Shown: one piece after another, positions 1 to 11,538 of the stretch
Layout: each line of letters starts with the position of its first letter
Numbering within the stretch: the first letter of the stretch is position 1
Origin: Welwitschia mirabilis
Lineage: Eukaryota > Gnetophyta > Gnetopsida > Welwitschiales
Reading direction: 5' to 3'
Length of the DNA stretch: 64,000 nucleotides
Assembly (NCBI GenBank): GCA_051453625.1
Contig: JBOZIK010000001.1
Coordinates: 19,061,681 to 19,125,680, forward strand
Made by a program: the position numbers and the translations under genes
Notes under the pieces: generated by a model
What the model saw: the letters and a program-made list of their open reading frames with translations, nothing else
Told to the model about the DNA's origin: nothing
Database searches by the model: none

Positions 1-262
1 TATTTTTCTCCTCCTTTTGTTCTTATCCTCATCCCATTTTGTATGTCTTGATAAGGCAGGTTGAAAATTAGTTTTAATCTGATTTGGATGCCATATGTTT
101 CTCCTCCTTTTGTCCTTATCCTCATCCCATTTTGTATGTCTTGATAGGGCAAGTTTAAAATCAGTTTTGATTTGATTTGAATACCATATTTTTCTCCTTT
201 TTTTGTACTTGTCCTTATTCCATTTTATATGCCCAAATGTTATCAATTTCTATTTAGAAAAG
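1..262. repeat. 93-bp tandem repeat, about 2.8 copies, open at the left edge
   Basis: Three successive units begin with the same pyrimidine-rich TTTCTCCT block; the matching C falls at positions 8, 101 and 194, giving an exact 93-bp spacing twice. The first two units are close to identical and the third is more diverged. The array runs off the window on the left and into an N gap on the right, so its true length is unknown. Confidence 0.85.
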
Positions 263-1240
263 NNNNNNNNNNNNNNNNNNNNNNNNNNNNNNNNNNNNNN
301 NNNNNNNNNNNNNNNNNNNNNNNNNNNNNNNNNNNNNNNNNNNNNNNNNNNNNNNNNNNNNNNNNNNNNNNNNNNNNNNNNNNNNNNNNNNNNNNNNNNN
401 NNNNNNNNNNNNNNNNNNNNNNNNNNNNNNNNNNNNNNNNNNNNNNNNNNNNNNNNNNNNNNNNNNNNNNNNNNNNNNNNNNNNNNNNNNNNNNNNNNNN
501 NNNNNNNNNNNNNNNNNNNNNNNNNNNNNNNNNNNNNNNNNNNNNNNNNNNNNNNNNNNNNNNNNNNNNNNNNNNNNNNNNNNNNNNNNNNNNNNNNNNN
601 NNNNNNNNNNNNNNNNNNNNNNNNNNNNNNNNNNNNNNNNNNNNNNNNNNNNNNNNNNNNNNNNNNNNNNNNNNNNNNNNNNNNNNNNNNNNNNNNNNNN
701 NNNNNNNNNNNNNNNNNNNNNNNNNNNNNNNNNNNNNNNNNNNNNNNNNNNNNNNNNNNNNNNNNNNNNNNNNNNNNNNNNNNNNNNNNNNNNNNNNNNN
801 NNNNNNNNNNNNNNNNNNNNNNNNNNNNNNNNNNNNNNNNNNNNNNNNNNNNNNNNNNNNNNNNNNNNNNNNNNNNNNNNNNNNNNNNNNNNNNNNNNNN
901 NNNNNNNNNNNNNNNNNNNNNNNNNNNNNNNNNNNNNNNNNNNNNNNNNNNNNNNNNNNNNNNNNNNNNNNNNNNNNNNNNNNNNNNNNNNNNNNNNNNN
1001 NNNNNNNNNNNNNNNNNNNNNNNNNNNNNNNNNNNNNNNNNNNNNNNNNNNNNNNNNNNNNNNNNNNNNNNNNNNNNNNNNNNNNNNNNNNNNNNNNNNN
1101 NNNNNNNNNNNNNNNNNNNNNNNNNNNNNNNNNNNNNNNNNNNNNNNNNNNNNNNNNNNNNNNNNNNNNNNNNNNNNNNNNNNNNNNNNNNNNNNNNNNN
1201 NNNNNNNNNNNNNNNNNNNNNNNNNNNNNNNNNNNNNNNN
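263..1240. other. Assembly gap (978 N)
   Basis: All bases are N. Reading frames that span it carry no information. Confidence 0.99.
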
Positions 1241-2397
1241 TAATTGGTGCCTTCATACAAGTTGAAAGGGCTTATTTAATTGACACCTTTTATGTATTTT
1301 TGAATCTGCATAATTTACTATTGAGTCATTAAAAGATCTTTGTGAAGGTTTTGGGCCTTACTACGCATTTAGATCAAAACTGTTACCTACACATATCTTA
1401 AATTATTAAATCTTTTTATCTACTATTTCCATCTCTCTACCATTTTCATTAGTTTTCATTGTTTTTATCTTATGAATGCTTTAAAATTGATTCTAAAATT
1501 CTTTTTTTATTTTTATAAATTTTATTTATTGTATATTTTTATCTCTTACATTTTTATTTTATATATTTAAGTATAAAAATTCTTTATTATAATTTTAATA
1601 GAAATTCATATTAATTTTCTGAAAAACTACTACTTTAAGGATGTACTATCCCTATAATATATAATTTTTAGAAAATATTTTTTAACTACTACAATTTCAT
1701 TTGATGTTTTGTTTTCCTATTATTTTCTAAAAATCTTATATTTGACACTCTTTCCTAATTTTTAGTTAACTTGAAATTTTTACAATTTTTAATAAAACTT
1801 GATTTTTTCAAATTTCTTATAATTTAAACAAATAATATTCTTTACTTATGAGAGAATACCTAATGTTATAGTACCTTTTAATGCATTCAAGTTTATGTAA
1901 TTACCTTTTTCAAAGTGTAGTATTTTGCAAATATTCAAAGTCAAAAAATATCATTGAATGTTATCTTTTGGATGTAACTTTTATCTTTTCTTTTCTATCT
2001 CTGTTTTCTATACATTTTATCCTTTAAAATCACTTAAGTTTTTTTATGGTTGATGTTTTTATGTATTTAAGAATTCTAAATTATTTAATTCAAAATTATT
2101 CATTCTCTTTTCTCTCACAACAGCCAAAGGGAATGTTGTACTTAAAACTTTTAATTCCATACTATTCTTGAGGATTATAGCCATCATGATTATCTAAAAC
2201 AATGATTTAGTTACATCTAGAGCCTTGTAGCATACCATGCAAGACAAAAAAAAAAAAAAATCAAATCTACAACTTTCTAAATGTAGGACAAGTGTTCCAT
2301 GAGTTGGACTGTCACCTTATGGGTATATTTTCCAAATTTTTAACTTGAAAACTAATATTTTGAAATGATTTCTACAGATTATTTTTTTAAGTTGCAT

Positions 2398-2400
<3 letters not shown>
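1241..2400. other. AT-rich stretch, no gene seen
   Basis: The sequence is AT-rich with scattered T runs and short A runs. I see no reading frame, repeat boundary or RNA gene that I can support. Confidence 0.6.
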
Positions 2401-2474
<74 letters not shown>

Positions 2475-2574
2475 NNNNNNNNNNNNNNNNNNNNNNNNNN
2501 NNNNNNNNNNNNNNNNNNNNNNNNNNNNNNNNNNNNNNNNNNNNNNNNNNNNNNNNNNNNNNNNNNNNNNNNNN

Positions 2575-2611
<37 letters not shown>
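2401..2611. repeat. (CT)n microsatellite with an internal 100-N gap
   Basis: There is an uninterrupted CT dinucleotide run of about 60 bases, a single CTAT interruption, then N from 2475 to 2574, then CT again to about 2611. The Leu/Ser and Arg/Glu frames across it are translations of the microsatellite and not genes. Confidence 0.97.
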
Positions 2612-2613
<2 letters not shown>

Positions 2614-5600
2614 GCATGCTAATTAATGCTAATAAGGTGATACTCCAACTGATGTGACCTTTATTCTTGATTTATAAAGTTGTAGACGTGAACCTTTGGT
2701 TATCTTGTTAGAATGTATGAGATTGAGCATCTCATACAAATGGGATCTTTTGTTATTTAGATTCCTTACATTACTCTAGCAGGATACTATGCAATATTCA
2801 ACTTTGTCATATATCATTTACTAATCTTTTTTTTTTATTTCTTCTATTTTATACGAGAAGTCTTGTACTTACTACCATTACTCCAAATATCTTCATAAAC
2901 TTACCCTCATCTATTTCATTACTCTAGCTTGTGTTAATGTCGTGGATTTGTAGAAACTTAATCCACTATTTATATCATATCTTCTCATTATGTATTTTTA
3001 TTATAGAGGTGAATATGTATCTTTTTTTAAAGGATATTTAGTACACACTATTATAGATCAACTTATTAAAACATACAACCTTGTTCTTGTAAATAATTTG
3101 TTATGGGTTCTATATTATTTTAAATTTTAGATAAGAACTCCTTGTTTTCCAACTTCCAGTTTTTATCTAATCCAATAGTGTAATGTTCAGTTTTTTTTAT
3201 TATTATGTAAAATATTGAATCTTAATCCACATATCATATGTTGTCATAAGTAGAATATGATTTTTGTAATATTTTATATTAAATAATCAAGTTTATTTAT
3301 TTCTAGATATGAAAATTACATAAAGAAGAAGGTAATGATGAGGCCTAAAGAAGGCATATATAGATTTTTTATTTAATTCTTTTTTATCTTCACTATGTTT
3401 AAGCTTTAGGTCTTACATAAAAATTATAGGAATGTTTAAGATGAACTTAGATAGTTTGCAGCTTTTCTTAAAGTAATGGTTTATTGTTTTTCTTTCTTCA
3501 TAGATTAACTATTAAGTGAAAGCCATAAGCATAAAAATAGCTAGTACTAAAAATTTTTATGAAAAACATTATAATGCATGGAAGCTGAAAATATAAATCT
3601 ACTACATAGGAAATAACTGAATGCAAACCTTTCTAGCAAACCCTTATCTAGTAAAATGTGGTTAAGATTAGATTAAAGGGAACTTGTAGTAGTATAAGAG
3701 TGCATACTTAATTTAATAGTGATGAATTACCAAGCAAAATATATGCTAATAGATCTATTAAAGAGGATGGACGTGTTTCCAAGCTCCTAATTCATGCAAC
3801 AAGGTTTATCTTTACAAAAAGCTACATCAAATACATATGCAAGAATATAAGAAGACGTTAAATTGCTTAATGTAATTTAGTATGATGGTAATAGACTTCG
3901 AAGTAATAGGTTACAAGATTATAGATGATAAATGGTTATTAATCTTAATGTATTCTTACTAAAAGGTTAGGATCATGTAGTATAATGATTAACACTAATA
4001 CGTCTATATTCATGGAATATAATATTGTTGCTTTTTCAGAATGGATTAATAAAGAGATAAGTGAATCATCATCTAGGATTAAATCATTGTGTGCATGTGA
4101 AGATCCTAAAATAAAAAATGAGTGAAAATTCATTCACCTGAAATGCAACATGAAAGAAGATTTTTAACAAAATTATCTAGTTTTTATACATCATGATTCT
4201 TCTTCCAAAAGTCTAGGTCTTTAGACTAGTTTGGTGTTTCTATTATGGAGGATTAACATATCATGATTTAATGTGTTTTTAGGTAATTATTATTATATTC
4301 TCTTTACATCATGACATGATACTAATGAATTCTATATAGTACTTTGTTTTTTACTTAGTTTTTCTTTTTTATTGTAGAAGTTTATGTGCTACTATAAAAG
4401 TTTAAAGAAATTGACTACATAGGACTTTTCTTACATAATTTTTAGGCTGCATCAAGTTTTTTTTTATTGTTTAAGGTAAGATTTCTATATGATGAAGGGT
4501 TTTAGAAGAACTTCATTTTAGTTCTTAAAATACTAATCTATAATTTAGATTAAAAATCCTAACCCCATTTAGAAATCTCATATCCTTGCATCTTGTATGG
4601 CAAAATGTTCATTGTTATAATTGATAATAGAGCTCCTTCTTCTCCTATGAATATTTCCCTCTCTCTTTAAGTGTTTTTCCATGTAAATATTTACACCTTA
4701 GCTCTTATTATCTTTTACTTTTATTATTTTTATTAATTTTACAGGTAAACTTTAATTTTTCATAATAGTTTCTTTTTTTATCATTATTAATTTTAAATGA
4801 AATCTCAAATCTTACAAGATGGTTACCTCTCTAAAGATCTATTATAATTGTGATTTGTTCACTAAAATTAATGGGTAAGCTTAGTAATTGATAAAATTTC
4901 TACACCTAAAATAATGAATTTATAGTCGACAATTATGGATAATAGAAGCACTCATTCATATTAGAGTGACATCCAATTGATACATTATTTGGTGCATCAA
5001 TATTTTAATGCATGGGCATAGTGGGGAATAATGCATGAGTGTAATGGGAATACCTTTTTAAGTTGTATAGCATTAATACCCTTTTTAGTTATCACTTAAG
5101 TCCTCCCTTTAAGGCCCTCTTAGGAGTTTTAACTTTGAGTGATTAGTGATAATATTCAAAGATCACTCCTATTTATCAAAGAAATGAGGATCCTATTATT
5201 TTACATGGAAGAATAGATCTTCTTTCTTTGGCATTTCATTTAATTAGGAGAAGAGTAGTACTAATAACAAGATTACATGCTTCTAATTCTTATATTATAC
5301 TATATATTTTTTCCTTCTCAATTAAACTTTTTAAGATTTTAATTATGAACTTTAAGTATTTTGTAAATTTTTGATATTCTCCTCTTTAAAGGATTCTTTT
5401 AAAAAAATTAGAAAGAAAAGTCTTTGCTACACCATCTTATCCTAATTATGATGTCATTGTGACATTTTACAATATGATATTGGATTTCTTCACAACTAAA
5501 ACTTTTTAGGAGTGGTATAAGTAGCTCCATTATATTAAGCATCTTAATGTTTTATATTTCTTTCTTATTTTATAATATAATTAATTTATTTTCTATAGTG

Positions 5601-6500
5601 AAGTTATTATTATTCTTTAAACCTTTATGTTAATAAGACTATAATAAACTTACATAAATGTAGATTAGGATTTTCTTATTTCTAGTTAGACATTTTATTT
5701 TTCTTTCTCTTTATAGACTTCCACTAAGATGGATAACATTATGGAGGGAATGGATTATGAAATGGAAGATCCCTATGATATACCCAAAAATCCTCTTAAG
5801 CATCTCCAACCTTAGCTTTTATAACCATAACATAATGTCTATAATTGTAATATTATTCTAGAACACAAGGTTCCCATGGTGGGGATCTTCAATCTTAGCT
5901 TTTAAAACCTTAACACAATGTCTGTAATTTTAATACTTGATTATGTTGGAAATTAAAAATGGAGGGCTAATTCGTAGACAACATAATAAACTAACATTAC
6001 ATATTCAACCTCCTTAGCTAAGTGTAATAATTAGAAGTAACACTCTTCGTTTCCTTTTTAATTATAAATAATAAAAATTGGTGTTCTTTCAGACCAACCT
6101 TTTCTTTAATTAGGAATTCTTGCAAAGACTACTAAGTAATCTTTAATTGATAAGACTATCCATGTCTCTCATAGGCCAATATATTATTCATATATAAAGC
6201 TTGGAATAAGGTATCTTCTTATGAATGCTTTATAACTCATTATTGTTTAATCGAGCTATGATGAAAATATCTTTTTAGCTAATAATGTAAATAAAAAATT
6301 AATATAAGTAGAAAATATAACTAGTGAAATACTTTCCTTTATTCAAAAGGTAATTTAAACTTTAGATGCCTTACTTAACATATTAGAAGGTCGTGAATTT
6401 AAAAAATTATTTTTTAGTGGGATGTTATCAGATCCTAAATAGTAATTTGAAATTAATCTTTAAAAACATCCAAAATATATAGTAACTACAAAAATAAAAG
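2612..6500. other. AT-rich stretch, no gene recognised
   Basis: I find no recognisable coding domain. The only local structure noted is an imperfect direct duplication of about 45 bp at roughly 5808-5860 and 5889-5940, sharing the core CTTAGCTTTTA. Other parts may be transposon sequence decayed past recognition. Confidence 0.5.
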
Positions 6501-8504
6501 TCCTATGATAATGCCATAAAGATAACCAGGAAATACATCATAACGAAAAATATATTTTTTAAAAGTAATAAAAGAGCTTTAAGCATCCATTCTGAATTGA
6601 TCCTTGAGTGATATAAGACCACTTTTATAGTCTTTATTCTATTTATTAACTATACGCTATGGAAGGAATGGCATGGATGTTCAAATAAAAAGAATCTTAT
6701 GTGAAATAATCAAACTTTAAGAAGGCATTCATGAAACTAAGCAAGGTTTATTTAACCAATGCTCTAATAGCTAGAGGACATAATTAAACTCTTATTAAAC
6801 TTTACCACCTCAGTATGGATCTAAAAAGCAATACCTTAAAAAATATAAACCTTAGATAGTAAGTCTATAAGAGTAGAGTTAATGATTATTTGAACAATAT
6901 ATTACATTAGTGTTTTTAGATTATACAAAGAATGAAAGGTCTGAAGAACTCCAAAGAACTAAATAGTGCCTTAGAAGATTTGGTAGATCTCTAAGAACAA
7001 TATTCTTCTAGCTTAGATAAAATTCTTTAAAGGACATAAGAATCAATGTCCAAGAGTTTTTAGCCTTAAAGCAATTAATGAAGTAATACCAAAAACTATC
7101 TTCATTATTATATATAGGGTAACAAGTAGTTTTAAAATCTATATAGAAGAGGCTTCACTAATAACTAGAACTTAATGAAGAAAACATCACAAAAAGTGAT
7201 ATTCTTTTGATAAGAGGTAATTACTAGATGCTTTAGACTCTTATATCCATCTATTTTCTCTAAGTTTGATGTATGCCATAATTTATGATAATGATTCTTA
7301 ATGGATATGTCTTCTCATAACATGCAATAATATTTTTTCACTATACAAGAAGAACAAGAATTATCATTTTTCTATTACATTAAATTTATAAGTAGAACAT
7401 AATTTGATTAAACATGAATTACATTGGAAATATGAGAAACACAGTTTACAAAACCCTTTTTGATAATATTTGAGCTACCAAAGAGCTACTAAAAGGTTTT
7501 CTAGAAAATCCACTAATTATTTAAGAGAAGTCATAAAATAAAGAACACATCCTTCTTAAACTAAGAGCTACTTACTAATGTTTTAAAGAATTAATTATAG
7601 TGTCATTTAACAAAAACCATTATGAAATCACATCATACAACATGAAAGAAGGGATAGAAATTTTTTTCCAAATAATCTTCTTGGGAATCATTTTCCATGT
7701 AAATCAAAATCTCTTTAGGATAACATATCCTTGAATATTAACATCTATTAGAGAGATAAAGTAGTTATTATGATGGATACCTTTTCAACCTGATTTATCT
7801 TTTAGATAAGAAATTCTTAAATATTTAAAAACAAAGTAATACATCATCTTATGGAGTTAAAACAATTAGTTAACCATCTACCATAAAGGGAGATACCTTA
7901 CAAAAAGTATTAGAAAACTACTCAAACCTTCTTTTTCTCAATTAAGAAAGAAATCTCAATAAAACTCTCTAAAATCCTTTTCTATCACTATTAATTAATT
8001 ACCTAACTTTTCAAATATCTTATAACTTGAAATAGGAGGATCATAATAAAATAAATAGTAGACATTAGTAACAGAAAAAAACTTTACAAATTATTTTCTA
8101 AATGTTATAAGATTTTTATCTTACCATTTGTCTATTATTAAAGCTAATTTATTAATAGTAAACTCCCATGATTACTTAGAAACCCTTGAAAAGAAAAGGA
8201 AATTCTAAGGACTCTGATCATGTATTTGAATAATTTTTCTTAATTTAAAGAGAAACTATATGTAATTATTAAAAAGAGTAAATATTAAAGACTTTTTCTA
8301 GTTAATATTAGAACCAAAGCTAGAATAATAAAGACTAATCCTAAGTAGTAACTACGAAATTATATCTTGATAATTCTTAGTAAAAAAGGAGGAGTCATTT
8401 ACAAAATGTTTATTGATAAGCTACTTTGATTTTTCACCTAGATGAATACCATGAATAAAATTATCCTACTAATTCTTCCAAGTAATATGGCATTAAAAGT
8501 CTAC
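6500..8504 (-). mobile_element. LINE (plant L1 type), 3' part of the reverse transcriptase reading frame, broken
   Basis: This is the downstream half of the LINE whose upstream half lies at 11539-13423. Read on the minus strand from 8504, the frame continues exactly from the other half once the insertion and one copy of TCTAC are ignored. It gives a segment reading IHGIHLGE and then HFVNDSSFF at 8388-8408. In plant L1 reverse transcriptases this place holds the catalytic F-A-D-D motif, so one Asp has become Asn. A following GSNIN-KKS segment also fits the family. There are many in-frame stops. The left limit is not visible; 6500 is an estimate from the usual ORF2 length, and I found no clear poly(A) end. 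Confidence 0.6.
8500..8504. repeat. Target site duplication TCTAC, left copy
   Basis: TCTAC directly precedes the TG start of the outer LTR and is repeated at 11539-11543 directly after its CA end. Five bases is the usual duplication length for plant LTR retrotransposons. Confidence 0.85.
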
Positions 8505-8619
8505 TGTTACGTGTGCAATTCCCATGCCTAGCCCGACAAGTGAGTAAATGTAAAGGGTTCTAGTTTATCAGATTCCACTAAAAGTCATGGATTTTGATGT
8601 GATGGTGAAGGGCCCAACA
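8505..8619 (+). repeat. 5' LTR of a miniature (TRIM-like) LTR element
   Basis: The repeat runs from TGTTACGTGTG to GGGCCCAACA, 115 bp, with TG/CA termini. The second half (AGTGAGTAAATGTAAAGG to the end) is repeated at 11458-11538 with few differences. The first half is repeated at 8721-8776. A tRNA-Met type primer site follows immediately, as expected for a 5' LTR. Confidence 0.8.
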
Positions 8620-8620
8620 A

Positions 8621-8637
8621 TTAGTATTAGAGCCATG
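8621..8637 (+). promoter_or_regulatory. Primer binding site, initiator tRNA-Met type (degenerate)
   Basis: TTAGTATTAGAGCCATG differs from the standard plant TGGTATCAGAGCCATG type site by two transitions (G to A and C to T). It starts two bases after the LTR end. Confidence 0.75.
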
Positions 8638-8709
8638 GATGTTGGCAAGTCTCGAGTTTGAGTCTCACCGGTGGCTTCCCAGTCTATGTAAGCACTTGAC
8701 ATGTGGATT

Positions 8710-8776
8710 GAGAGGGATATTATTAGGTGTGTGGTTCCCATGCCCAACCTGACAAATGAGTAAATGTAAAGGGTTA
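8710..8776 (+). repeat. Polypurine tract and partial second LTR of the miniature element
   Basis: GAGAGGGATA (8710-8720) is purine-rich and lies where a polypurine tract should be. From 8721 the sequence matches the first half of the 8505-8619 LTR (TATTAGGTGTG..., with TG changed to TA) up to the AAATGTAAAGGGTT segment. After that the match to the LTR is lost and Copia 3'-end sequence appears to begin. Confidence 0.65.
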
Positions 8777-8851
8777 CCACTAGATTTGTTAAAGTTCATG
8801 GAAAAATAGAAAGATTACATGAGTTTTAGTGGTGCACCTAGATCAATCTCT

Positions 8852-8861
8852 AAGTGGGAGA
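8852..8861 (+). promoter_or_regulatory. Copia polypurine tract
   Basis: AAGTGGGAGA followed by TTATTGGAG is the usual plant Copia junction of polypurine tract and LTR start. It shows that the sequence just before it (about 8777-8851) is the 3' end of a Copia internal region. Confidence 0.7.
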
Positions 8862-8865
8862 TTAT

Positions 8866-9194
8866 TGGAGTGTATGACAACTGATTCAGTTTAGCCTTTT
8901 AATGCACTATGTAGATGAGTCAGAGCAGGGTGTGGGGGTGGAGTCCCTCAAGCTTTTGGTGGGACATTCAGGCCATGGACTTGTGTTACCCTAATTTTGT
9001 AATATATATCTTATGTTGAAAAATATCTTATATTATAACCTTCAAAGGTTATAACCTTTAAATATTTTAACCTTTAAAGATTAATATAAAAACATAGTAC
9101 AACCATGAATGAATTGTAATTTACTAGACCACGTAAATCTTGTATGACCTGTGTGCTTTGATTTTCTCTTTTGCATTTGATTCGTTTCCTAACA
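8866..9194 (+). repeat. Copia LTR, about 330 bp
   Basis: The repeat begins at TGGAGTGTATGAC after the polypurine tract and ends at CTAACA just before a tRNA-Met primer site. It therefore has a PPT on its left and a PBS on its right, serving as a 3' LTR to one side and a 5' LTR to the other. The TG at 8871 is an alternative start. No second copy of this LTR is visible in the window. Confidence 0.7.
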
Positions 9195-9196
9195 AC

Positions 9197-9210
9197 TGGT
9201 ATCAGAGCGA
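9197..9210 (+). promoter_or_regulatory. Copia primer binding site, initiator tRNA-Met type
   Basis: TGGTATCAGAGCGA lies two bases after the LTR end. It is the near-canonical plant Copia primer site complementary to the 3' end of initiator tRNA-Met. Confidence 0.9.
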
Positions 9211-9240
9211 TCAGGTTGGCAGAGGACAAGTGGAAGTGAT

Positions 9241-11294
9241 GACTTCAAAAGATGGAAAAGTTAAGATCGACAAGTTCGATGGAACAGACTTCAGTTTTTA
9301 GAAGATGTAGGTTAAGAACTATCTATACCAGAAGAAGTTGCATCAACCGTTGTTGGGGAAAAAACCAAAAAAAATGAGAATAAAGATTGGATTTTGTTAG
9401 ATCGCTAGGCACTTGAGGTAATCCAATTGATGTTGTTGTGGAATGTTACATTTAACATCATCAATGAGAAGACTACTTAGGGTCTGATGAATACCTTATC
9501 AGATATGTACGAGAATCCTTTAGTCCTAAACAAAGCATATCTGATACGTTAATTGTTTAATCTGAGGATGTCTGAAGGTGCATCATCAATGAATTAAACG
9601 AAATCATAAATCGGTTGAGTTCAGTGAAGATTATATTTAAGGATGAAATTAGAGCATTGATCTTATTATAATCACTGCCTAAAAGTTGTTCTATGCCTGT
9701 GATCGTAATAAGCAGTTCGTTGAGGAATCAGATGTTAAAGCTATCAAAAGTTTGCCACTTGATTCTCAATGAGGATATTCGTAGAAGGGAATCAGATGAA
9801 TCTTCGGGTTCTGGCTTGAGTAGTAAAGGCAAAGGTAGAAGTTCTCAACGAGGTCATAATTGGGGCTGTGATAGGTAAAAATTTAAGACAAGAAGTCAGT
9901 CTAAGCATCACAAGGAAATAAATTATTGGAATTATGATAAAAAGACCATTTCAGAAATCAGTGCAAAGAGAAGAAAAAGAAAAAGGATTAGTAGGATGAT
10001 TTGGTGAATGCAGCTTCGACAAAATTGCAGATGCTTTAATTTATTACATGGATAGTAGTATTGAGTCATGGATTCTCGATTCAGGTGCATCATTTCACTC
10101 TACTCCTTGAAAAGAGTTATTTCATAACTATGTTGTTGGTATGTTCAGAAAGGTATATATTGCAGATGATAAACCTTTGAACATTATGAGAAAGAATGAT
10201 GTATACATAAAAGCCACCCACAAAAAGAAATTGAAGTTGCAGAATGTCAAACATATTTTAATCTTGAAGAAGAACCTTATTTCCATGGGTCAGATTGATG
10301 CAAAAAGGTACAATATAGCATTTGAAAGTAGATCATGAAAGAGCATTAAAGGAAATTTGGTAGTATCTCAAGGAAATAAAATTAGAACTTTCTACATGAC
10401 TATAGAAGTAAAGGATTCAGTCTCAGTGGTTAATTCTGATTTGAAGTCAACATTGTGGCATCGAAGGTTAGGCCACATGAGTGAAAAGGAAATGAAGTTA
10501 CTCGCTTCAAAGGGGGAAATACCACATTTACAGTCAGTTGGTTTGTGTGAAGATTTTGTATATGGAAAACAAAAAAGAGTGAGATTCTTAAAAGCCAGAG
10601 AACATCAAAGACTGAAAAGTTGGAATTGATGCATATAGATGTATGGGGACCAGCCCTAGTAAATTCCCTTAGAGGGTCACATTATCATGTCACATTCATT
10701 GATGACTCCACTCGAAAGGTATGGGTTTATTTTCTTAAAAATAAATTTGATGTGCTTTCTATATTTAAAAGATGAAAAGGCGGAAGTGGAGAACCAAACA
10801 GATTTGAAAGTGCAATATTTAAAGTCAAACAATGGAGGGGAGTATGATAACTTAGAGTTTAGGGCTTTCTATTCTAAGAACGGGATCAGAATGATCAAGA
10901 CAGTTCCTGGAACACCAAAATAGAATGGTGTAGCAGAGAGGATGAATAGGACCCTAAACGAATGAGCCAAAAGCATAATAATATGTTATAGACTACCAAA
11001 AATGTTTTGGGCAGATGCAGTTAGCACAGTAGCCTATCTCATAAATAGAGGACCTTTAATTCCGCTTGGTTTTAAGATACCTAAGAAGGAATGGTCAAGT
11101 AAAAAGGTAAATTTCTCACACTTAAAGGTTTTTAATTGTGTTTCATATGTGCATTTAGGTTCTGATATTTGAGATAAACTTGATCCTAAGGCTAAAAAGT
11201 GCTATTTTATTGGTTATGGTTCTGATGATTTTGGTTATCGCTTTTGTGATGATGAAAATAAGAAAATTTTAAGGCACAAGAATGTTATATTTAA
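9241..11294 (+). pseudogene. Copia gag-pol remnant (gag, protease, integrase)
   Basis: An ATG at 9241 opens a gag-like frame (MTSKDGKVKIDKFDG) with several stops and shifts. A Lys-rich segment near 9950-9990 marks the zinc-knuckle area. The aspartic protease motif WILDSGAS is intact at 10069-10092. The GAG-pre-integrase segment LWHRRLGHM is at 10453-10479, but a Cys of the zinc finger reads Phe. The integrase core begins at 10629 (MHIDVWGP). Its second acidic residue is Asn (KSNNGGEY, 10821-10844), and the Glu is kept in NGVAERMN (about 10924). At least six stops interrupt pol. The frame enters an N gap at 11295 and no reverse transcriptase is seen afterwards, so RT and RNase H are missing or hidden. 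The element cannot be active. Confidence 0.9.
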
Positions 11295-11457
11295 NNNNNN
11301 NNNNNNNNNNNNNNNNNNNNNNNNNNNNNNNNNNNNNNNNNNNNNNNNNNNNNNNNNNNNNNNNNNNNNNNNNNNNNNNNNNNNNNNNNNNNNNNNNNNN
11401 NNNNNNNNNNNNNNNNNNNNNNNNNNNNNNNNNNNNNNNNNNNNNNNNNNNNNNNNN
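11295..11457. other. Assembly gap (163 N)
   Basis: All bases are N. The gap lies between the Copia integrase remnant and the final outer LTR piece, so the downstream junction of the Copia cannot be read. Confidence 0.99.
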
Positions 11458-11538
11458 AGTGAGTAAATGTAAAGGCTTCCAGTTTACTAGATTCCACTAA
11501 AAGTCATGGCTTTTGGTGTGATGTTGAAGGGCCCAACA
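11458..11538 (+). repeat. 3' LTR piece of the miniature element
   Basis: The 81 bp match the last part of the LTR at 8505-8619, ending in the same GGGCCCAACA. TCTAC follows directly (11539-11543), completing the target duplication. Confidence 0.8.

Larger units (their letters stand above)
8505..11538 (+). mobile_element. Composite LTR insertion: TRIM-like ends enclosing a broken Copia
   Basis: The insertion is bounded by TG...CA ends and a perfect 5-bp target duplication, and it sits inside the RT of a minus-strand LINE. It starts with a 115-bp LTR and ends with a partial copy of the same LTR at 11458-11538. Between these are a tRNA-Met type primer site, about 100 bp of internal sequence, a second partial LTR, and then a Copia 3' fragment, LTR and gag-pol remnant. 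The order does not fit a single simple insertion. It suggests a miniature element that took up, or was invaded by, Copia sequence. An N gap at 11295-11457 hides one junction. Confidence 0.7.

Noticed and set aside
203-1332. Reading frames of 336-367 codons on both strands
   Set aside because: They consist almost wholly of N and have no information.
2365-2622. Leu-Ser and Arg-Glu repeat frames
   Set aside because: They are translations of the (CT)n microsatellite on the two strands.
8568-8780. 70-codon minus-strand frame
   Set aside because: It lies wholly inside the miniature LTR element, across its LTR, primer site and polypurine tract.
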